8,425 nt of DNA from Clostridiales bacterium (GTDB lineage: Bacteria > Bacillota > Clostridia > WRLR01), in assembly GCA_031263625.1 (NCBI GenBank), contig JAISFK010000175.1, positions 1 through 8,425 of the forward strand, in the 5' to 3' direction. The position numbers and the translations under genes were made by a program. The notes beneath the pieces were generated by a model, which ran no database searches, was not told where the DNA came from, and saw nothing but the letters and a program-made list of their open reading frames with translations. Positions 6,818 to 8,425 of this stretch are shown here, one piece after another. The first letter of the stretch is position 1. Every line of letters begins with the position of its first letter.

Positions 6818-6900
6818 GTTATACGCGCATCCGCCAATTTAATTTTGCCTTTCGCCCGCCATGCCGGATTAACTGTGCGCCGCCGCGCAACAAGGTTCAA
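6802..6900 (-). promoter_or_regulatory. Antiterminator pairing that competes with the attenuator
   Basis: Minus-strand bases 6900-6887 (UUGAACCUUGUUGC) can pair with 6815-6802 (GCGGCAGGGUUCAA) in 14 contiguous pairs, three of them G-U; after one G-G mismatch two more pairs follow (6885/6817, 6884/6818). This consumes nearly the whole 5' arm of the terminator stem (6817-6808), so the structures are mutually exclusive. The upstream arm lies in leader codons 46-52, just after the aromatic codons. A ribosome stalled on those codons would leave it free. A possible protector pairing is GGUUUAG (6981-6975, the Trp19-Phe20 codons) with UUGAACC (6900-6894). A small hairpin UGCGC/GCGCA (6889-6885 with 6880-6876) also competes. 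The folding is read by eye, not computed. Confidence 0.75.
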
Positions 6901-7036
6901 TGAGCTTATTTAATTGTGTGGTGGCAAAATAAAAATAGCCTTTAAAGCTTCTAAAGTGCAGAAAGCTTCTAAAGCTAAACCAATAGCGGCGGTAATATGC
7001 ATTCAGTTTTTCCTCAAGCAACTGCATGGCTGCCAT
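6869..7036 (-). CDS. Aromatic-rich leader peptide of the aro operon
   Basis: A 55-codon open frame starting MAAMQLLEEKLN, with GGAGAGG five bases before its ATG. Residues 14-37 hold thirteen aromatics: Tyr14, 15, 18, 34, 36; Trp19; Phe20, 22, 25, 28, 31, 35, 37. All seven Phe codons are TTT. The rest of the peptide (TTQLNKLIEPCCAAAHS) has none. This is the signature of an attenuation leader such as those of trp and pheA, but with all three aromatic amino acids, fitting an operon that supplies all three. The frame is open upstream to other ATGs (for example 7138), but only 7036 has a good ribosome binding site. The stop TAA (6871-6869) lies upstream of the terminator. The peptide probably has no function beyond being translated. 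Confidence 0.88.
   Translation of the reverse strand: MAAMQLLEEKLNAYYRRYWFSFRSFLHFRSFKGYFYFATTQLNKLIEPCCAAAHS
6944..6974 (-). repeat. 13-bp direct repeat inside the leader peptide
   Basis: CTTTAGAAGCTTT occurs on the minus strand at 6974-6962 and 6956-6944, 18 bases apart, giving FRSFLH and FRSFKG in the peptide. An 18-base (six-codon) duplication would explain it and would have added Phe codons. Each copy contains AAGCTT and can form small A/T hairpins that might act as pause sites. Confidence 0.7.
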
Positions 7037-7145
7037 AAAAACCTCTCCGCGCCCCCGTGCCTCGATGCCCCACACGCCATTGCGCAAGCGTCCCGCCAAT
7101 CGTTTTGGCCGGCGGCTCGCCCGCGCGTCGCGACTCATTGCTAAC

Positions 7146-7174
7146 AAACTATCACTAATTTGCCGCGTTGTCAA
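7146..7174 (-). promoter_or_regulatory. Sigma-70-type promoter of the aromatic operon
   Basis: On the minus strand TTGACA (7174-7169) matches the -35 consensus exactly. A 17-base spacer leads to TAGTTT (7151-7146), a 3-of-6 match to the -10 consensus, in a locally AT-rich stretch. Transcription would start near 7139, giving about 100 bases before the leader peptide start at 7036. No other comparable promoter is seen upstream of tyrA on this strand. Confidence 0.6.
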
Positions 7175-7197
7175 ATATTTTGCAAAAATGGCAAAAA

Positions 7198-7211
7198 CGC
7201 CAGCGCTGGCG
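7198..7211. promoter_or_regulatory. 14-bp perfect palindrome upstream of the aro promoter
   Basis: CGCCAGCGCTGGCG is a perfect inverted repeat 23 bp upstream of the -35 of the aromatic promoter, in the divergent intergenic region. The size and symmetry suit a dimeric regulator, but GC-rich sequence produces such palindromes by chance and no regulator is identified. Confidence 0.3.
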
Positions 7212-7224
7212 CAGCGTAGCCGCA

Positions 7225-7257
7225 TTGTTGCGGCGTTGTTGCGGCGTTGCTGCGCCG
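7225..7257. repeat. Three tandem 11-bp units in the divergent intergenic region
   Basis: TTGTTGCGGCG occurs exactly at 7225-7235 and 7236-7246, followed by TTGCTGCGCCG (two changes) at 7247-7257. The 11-bp period is close to one helical turn. The last unit overlaps a 13-base palindrome GCTGCGCCGCAGC (7249-7261). It may be an array of protein sites between the aro promoter and the MNT/HEPN promoter, or simply slippage. Confidence 0.5.
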
Positions 7258-7274
7258 CAGCGGCTGGGCGATTT

Positions 7275-7310
7275 CGCGGAGTGTGTTTTTAGCGCGGAGT
7301 GTGTTATACT
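7275..7310 (+). promoter_or_regulatory. Probable MNT/HEPN promoter with duplicated 13-bp box
   Basis: CGCGGAGTGTGTT is present at 7275-7287 and again at 7293-7305, 18 bp apart. The second copy runs into TGTTATACT (7302-7310), an extended -10 (TGn plus TATACT). No good -35 is visible, which extended -10 promoters can do without. The boxes overlap where polymerase would bind, so they could be the operator for autoregulation by the toxin-antitoxin products. That role is inference. Confidence 0.5.
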
Positions 7311-7320
7311 GTTCTCAAAT

Positions 7321-7373
7321 TTATACTCGTGTTTGATTGGAAATTCCGACCGCAATTTGCGGTTGGACAGAGG
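7321..7373. repeat. Palindromic repeat element, copy 1 (right end missing)
   Basis: 53 bp matching copy 2 (8157-8209) at 49 positions. Its centre is an imperfect hairpin (7345-7354 with 7358-7367, loop ATT). The change at 7364 turns a G-C pair into G-U on the plus strand, so the stem survives. It lacks the right-hand ACGAGTATTA terminus seen in copy 2 and passes directly into the MNT gene. It contains a second TATACT (7322-7327) and the AGAGG ribosome binding site of that gene. Confidence 0.8.
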
Positions 7374-7378
7374 GGGAT

Positions 7379-7738
7379 ATGGACAGGTATCCGGTGGTGA
7401 CGGAGATGGGCCAGACGTTGAAATTGCCGTTCGCCCAGAGCGCCTACGATTCATTTATGGATGCGCTTAAACAGGATGCGGCGATTTCCGCAGTCTATCT
7501 GTTTGGAAGCTGCGCGTCGGGGCGGCCGACGATATTCAGCGATATCGACATAGCCATTGTGTCTGGAAGTTGCGCCCGCCCTGACAGGGCAAGGCTGCGG
7601 ATGATCGAGGATGAGCTGAAGCTTGGCATTGAGTGCGATTTTGTCCATACCACGGCCGAGAAAATACGGCGCGCGACGCGATGCCTCGACGTAAACTATT
7701 CGATAAAGAATACGGGGGTGTTGCTGTGGCAGCGGTAG
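7379..7738 (+). CDS. MNT-type minimal nucleotidyltransferase (antitoxin-like)
   Basis: A 119-residue protein with the nucleotidyltransferase signature GSX10DXD: G43-S44 in LFGSCASGRP, then D55 and D57 in FSDIDIAIV. The third acidic residue is D87 in GIECDFVHT. In the family (COG1708-like, MntA) such proteins act as antitoxins that transfer AMP to a partner HEPN toxin. All catalytic residues are present, so it is likely active. The start ATG at 7379 has AGAGG five bases upstream; a TTG at 7337 in frame lies in the palindromic repeat and is less likely. Its last 13 bases overlap the HEPN gene, as usual for this pair. Transcription probably starts from 7302-7310. Confidence 0.85.
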   Translation: MDRYPVVTEMGQTLKLPFAQSAYDSFMDALKQDAAISAVYLFGSCASGRPTIFSDIDIAIVSGSCARPDRARLRMIEDELKLGIECDFVHTTAEKIRRATRCLDVNYSIKNTGVLLWQR

Positions 7739-8241
7739 GATCCTACGCGGACCTTGCGCAGAGGGACGCGAAGCGGGCAAAAATAATGTTTGATTTCGCC
7801 GACTATTCCGCGTGCGGGCGCTTTTGCGAGCAGTCTGCCGAGAAGTCGCTGAAAGCCTATCTTGAGATTTACGGTGAAGCAGGCGACATGCGCCTTTTCT
7901 CCCTGCACAAGCCGAAGCGCTTGTACGAGAGATGCTGCGAGCTTGGGCTTGAAACGGCGCAAAAGCAAATGGCGAGCGAGCTTGCGCTGTTTGCCGAATA
8001 TTACTATGACACAAACTATCCGGGGGACAGCTTCCTGGAGGTGACGAGGGAGCAGGCCGAGGATGCCATGCGCACTATGGCAGAGGTCAATTCGCTTGTC
8101 TTTTCCAAATTGGCCGACGACAGCGCCGGGCGCGACGCGAGCGAGCTTGATGGGGATTATACTCGTGTTCGATTGGGAAGTCCGACCGCAATTTGCGGTC
8201 GGACAGAGGAAACGAGTATTACTGACTCGCGTTTATGGTAA
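7726..8241 (+). CDS. HEPN-domain protein (toxin-like partner of MNT)
   Basis: A 171-residue protein resembling small HEPN proteins (COG2250-like). The first helices contain CGRFCEQSAEKSLKAYLEIYG at 30-50, matching the family's AQQAAEKALKA-type segment. MRLFSLHKPKRLYERC at 55-70 holds an R56-x4-H61 motif, the form linked to RNase activity. EYYYDTNYPGD at 91-101 is also typical. The start is taken as GTG at 7726: GGGGG lies seven bases upstream and the MNT gene ends at 7738. An ATG at 7633 in frame would overlap MNT by over 100 bases. The tyrosine two residues after the His (RX4HXY), AMPylated in the Shewanella HepT toxin, is absent here (Pro63). Residues from about 144 on are encoded by the palindromic repeat. 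Confidence 0.8.
   Translation: MAAVGSYADLAQRDAKRAKIMFDFADYSACGRFCEQSAEKSLKAYLEIYGEAGDMRLFSLHKPKRLYERCCELGLETAQKQMASELALFAEYYYDTNYPGDSFLEVTREQAEDAMRTMAEVNSLVFSKLADDSAGRDASELDGDYTRVRLGSPTAICGRTEETSITDSRLW
8157..8221. repeat. Palindromic repeat element, copy 2 (complete)
   Basis: A 65-bp unit with near-identical inverted ends (TTATACTCGT at 8157-8166, ACGAGTATTA at 8212-8221; 9 of 10 complementary) and a perfect central hairpin, GTCCGACCGCA (8180-8190), loop ATT, TGCGGTCGGAC (8194-8204). Copy 1 begins 836 bp to the left in the same orientation. The form resembles REP-type or very small MITE-like elements. No T-run follows, so it is not a standard terminator, though it could protect the mRNA end. 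Confidence 0.8.
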
Positions 8242-8402
8242 ATTCAAATGCTCGTCAGTATAGAGCGGGCCACCGGCTGAGCGCCTCCAAGCCAGCATGG
8301 CGCGATCGCCGCGCCGGCAAGGCTGGGGCAGGCCGGGGCAAGCCAGTATAAGATGATGATGACAAGAGGATTCTGGCAAGATGGCGTTTGGGGAGGGCAA
8401 TC
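8242..8402. other. Intergenic stretch without clear features
   Basis: No gene, promoter or terminator is convincing here. Short G/C repeats of GGCAAGG/GGCAGGCCGGGGCAAG type occur at about 8317-8343, followed by AGTATAAGATGATGATGA. The stretch separates the MNT/HEPN pair from a possible next gene. Confidence 0.4.
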
Positions 8403-8425
8403 ATGGGCGGCAGGCATATTTTCGG
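8403..8425 (+). CDS. Possible start of a further gene, cut by window edge
   Basis: An ATG at 8403 is preceded by GGGGAGGG with a five-base gap, a strong ribosome binding site, and reads MGGRHIF before the window ends. Another ATG at 8381 is also open to the edge, with a poorer site. Too little is visible to name a product. Confidence 0.35.

Noticed and set aside
6776..7140. T-box riboswitch in the operon leader
   Set aside because: No T-box sequence of AGGGUGGNACCGCG type is found. GGGCGGCAGGGTTC is only superficially similar, and the translated aromatic-rich ORF explains regulation better.
6869..7225. A longer, 118-codon version of the leader ORF starting upstream of the promoter
   Set aside because: Its start lies upstream of the predicted promoter and has no ribosome site; the ATG at 7036 has GGAGAGG at ideal distance.
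7633..7725. Upstream ATG start for the HEPN protein
   Set aside because: It would overlap the MNT gene by over 100 bases and add residues unlike the family; the GTG at 7726 has a good ribosome site and gives the usual short overlap.
8180..8204. Rho-independent terminator at the end of the HEPN gene
   Set aside because: The hairpin is perfect, but no T-run follows on either strand, and the HEPN reading frame continues through it.
7321..8221. CRISPR array
   Set aside because: There are only two copies of the palindromic repeat, separated by two protein-coding genes and not by spacers.

Overview
The window is a GC-rich bacterial segment. Its left four fifths is a minus-strand operon for aromatic amino acid synthesis. 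Its right end carries a plus-strand MNT/HEPN (nucleotidyltransferase plus HEPN) toxin-antitoxin-like pair. The forms of the enzymes (type I-beta DAHP synthase, EPSP synthase with a PPSKSMAHR motif, chorismate synthase with RGGGHFSGR) and the strong Shine-Dalgarno sites fit a high-GC Firmicutes/Clostridia-type anaerobe. The sequence alone does not settle the taxon.

In transcription order (right to left) the minus-strand unit is: a promoter near 7146-7174; a 55-codon leader peptide (7036-6869) packed with Tyr, Trp and Phe codons; an antiterminator/terminator switch (6900-6776); then tyrA (prephenate dehydrogenase), aroB (3-dehydroquinate synthase), aroA (EPSP synthase), aroC (chorismate synthase) and aroF (DAHP synthase, cut by the window edge at position 1). 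Three of the four junctions are ATGA stop/start overlaps; aroA and aroC are 66 bp apart. The operon encodes the entry step, several middle steps and the last common step of the shikimate pathway, plus the tyrosine branch. The leader suggests ribosome-mediated attenuation sensing all three aromatic amino acids. The antiterminator pairs with and hides the 5' arm of the terminator, with 14 contiguous base pairs.

A second striking feature is that four of the five enzymes (TyrA, AroB, AroA, AroC) carry long low-complexity Gly/Ala/Asp/Pro-rich extensions or loop insertions. These come from short in-frame DNA repeats (9-bp, 17-bp and 24-bp units), while the catalytic motifs are intact. DAHP synthase has none in the visible part.

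The divergent intergenic region (about 7175-7378) holds short direct repeats, a palindrome and a probable extended -10 promoter for the MNT/HEPN pair. That pair is bracketed by two copies (49 of 53 bases identical) of a palindromic element. The first copy supplies the ribosome binding site of the MNT gene and the second encodes the C-terminal tail of the HEPN protein. The last 160 bases or so hold nothing clear except a possible start of another gene at the right edge.
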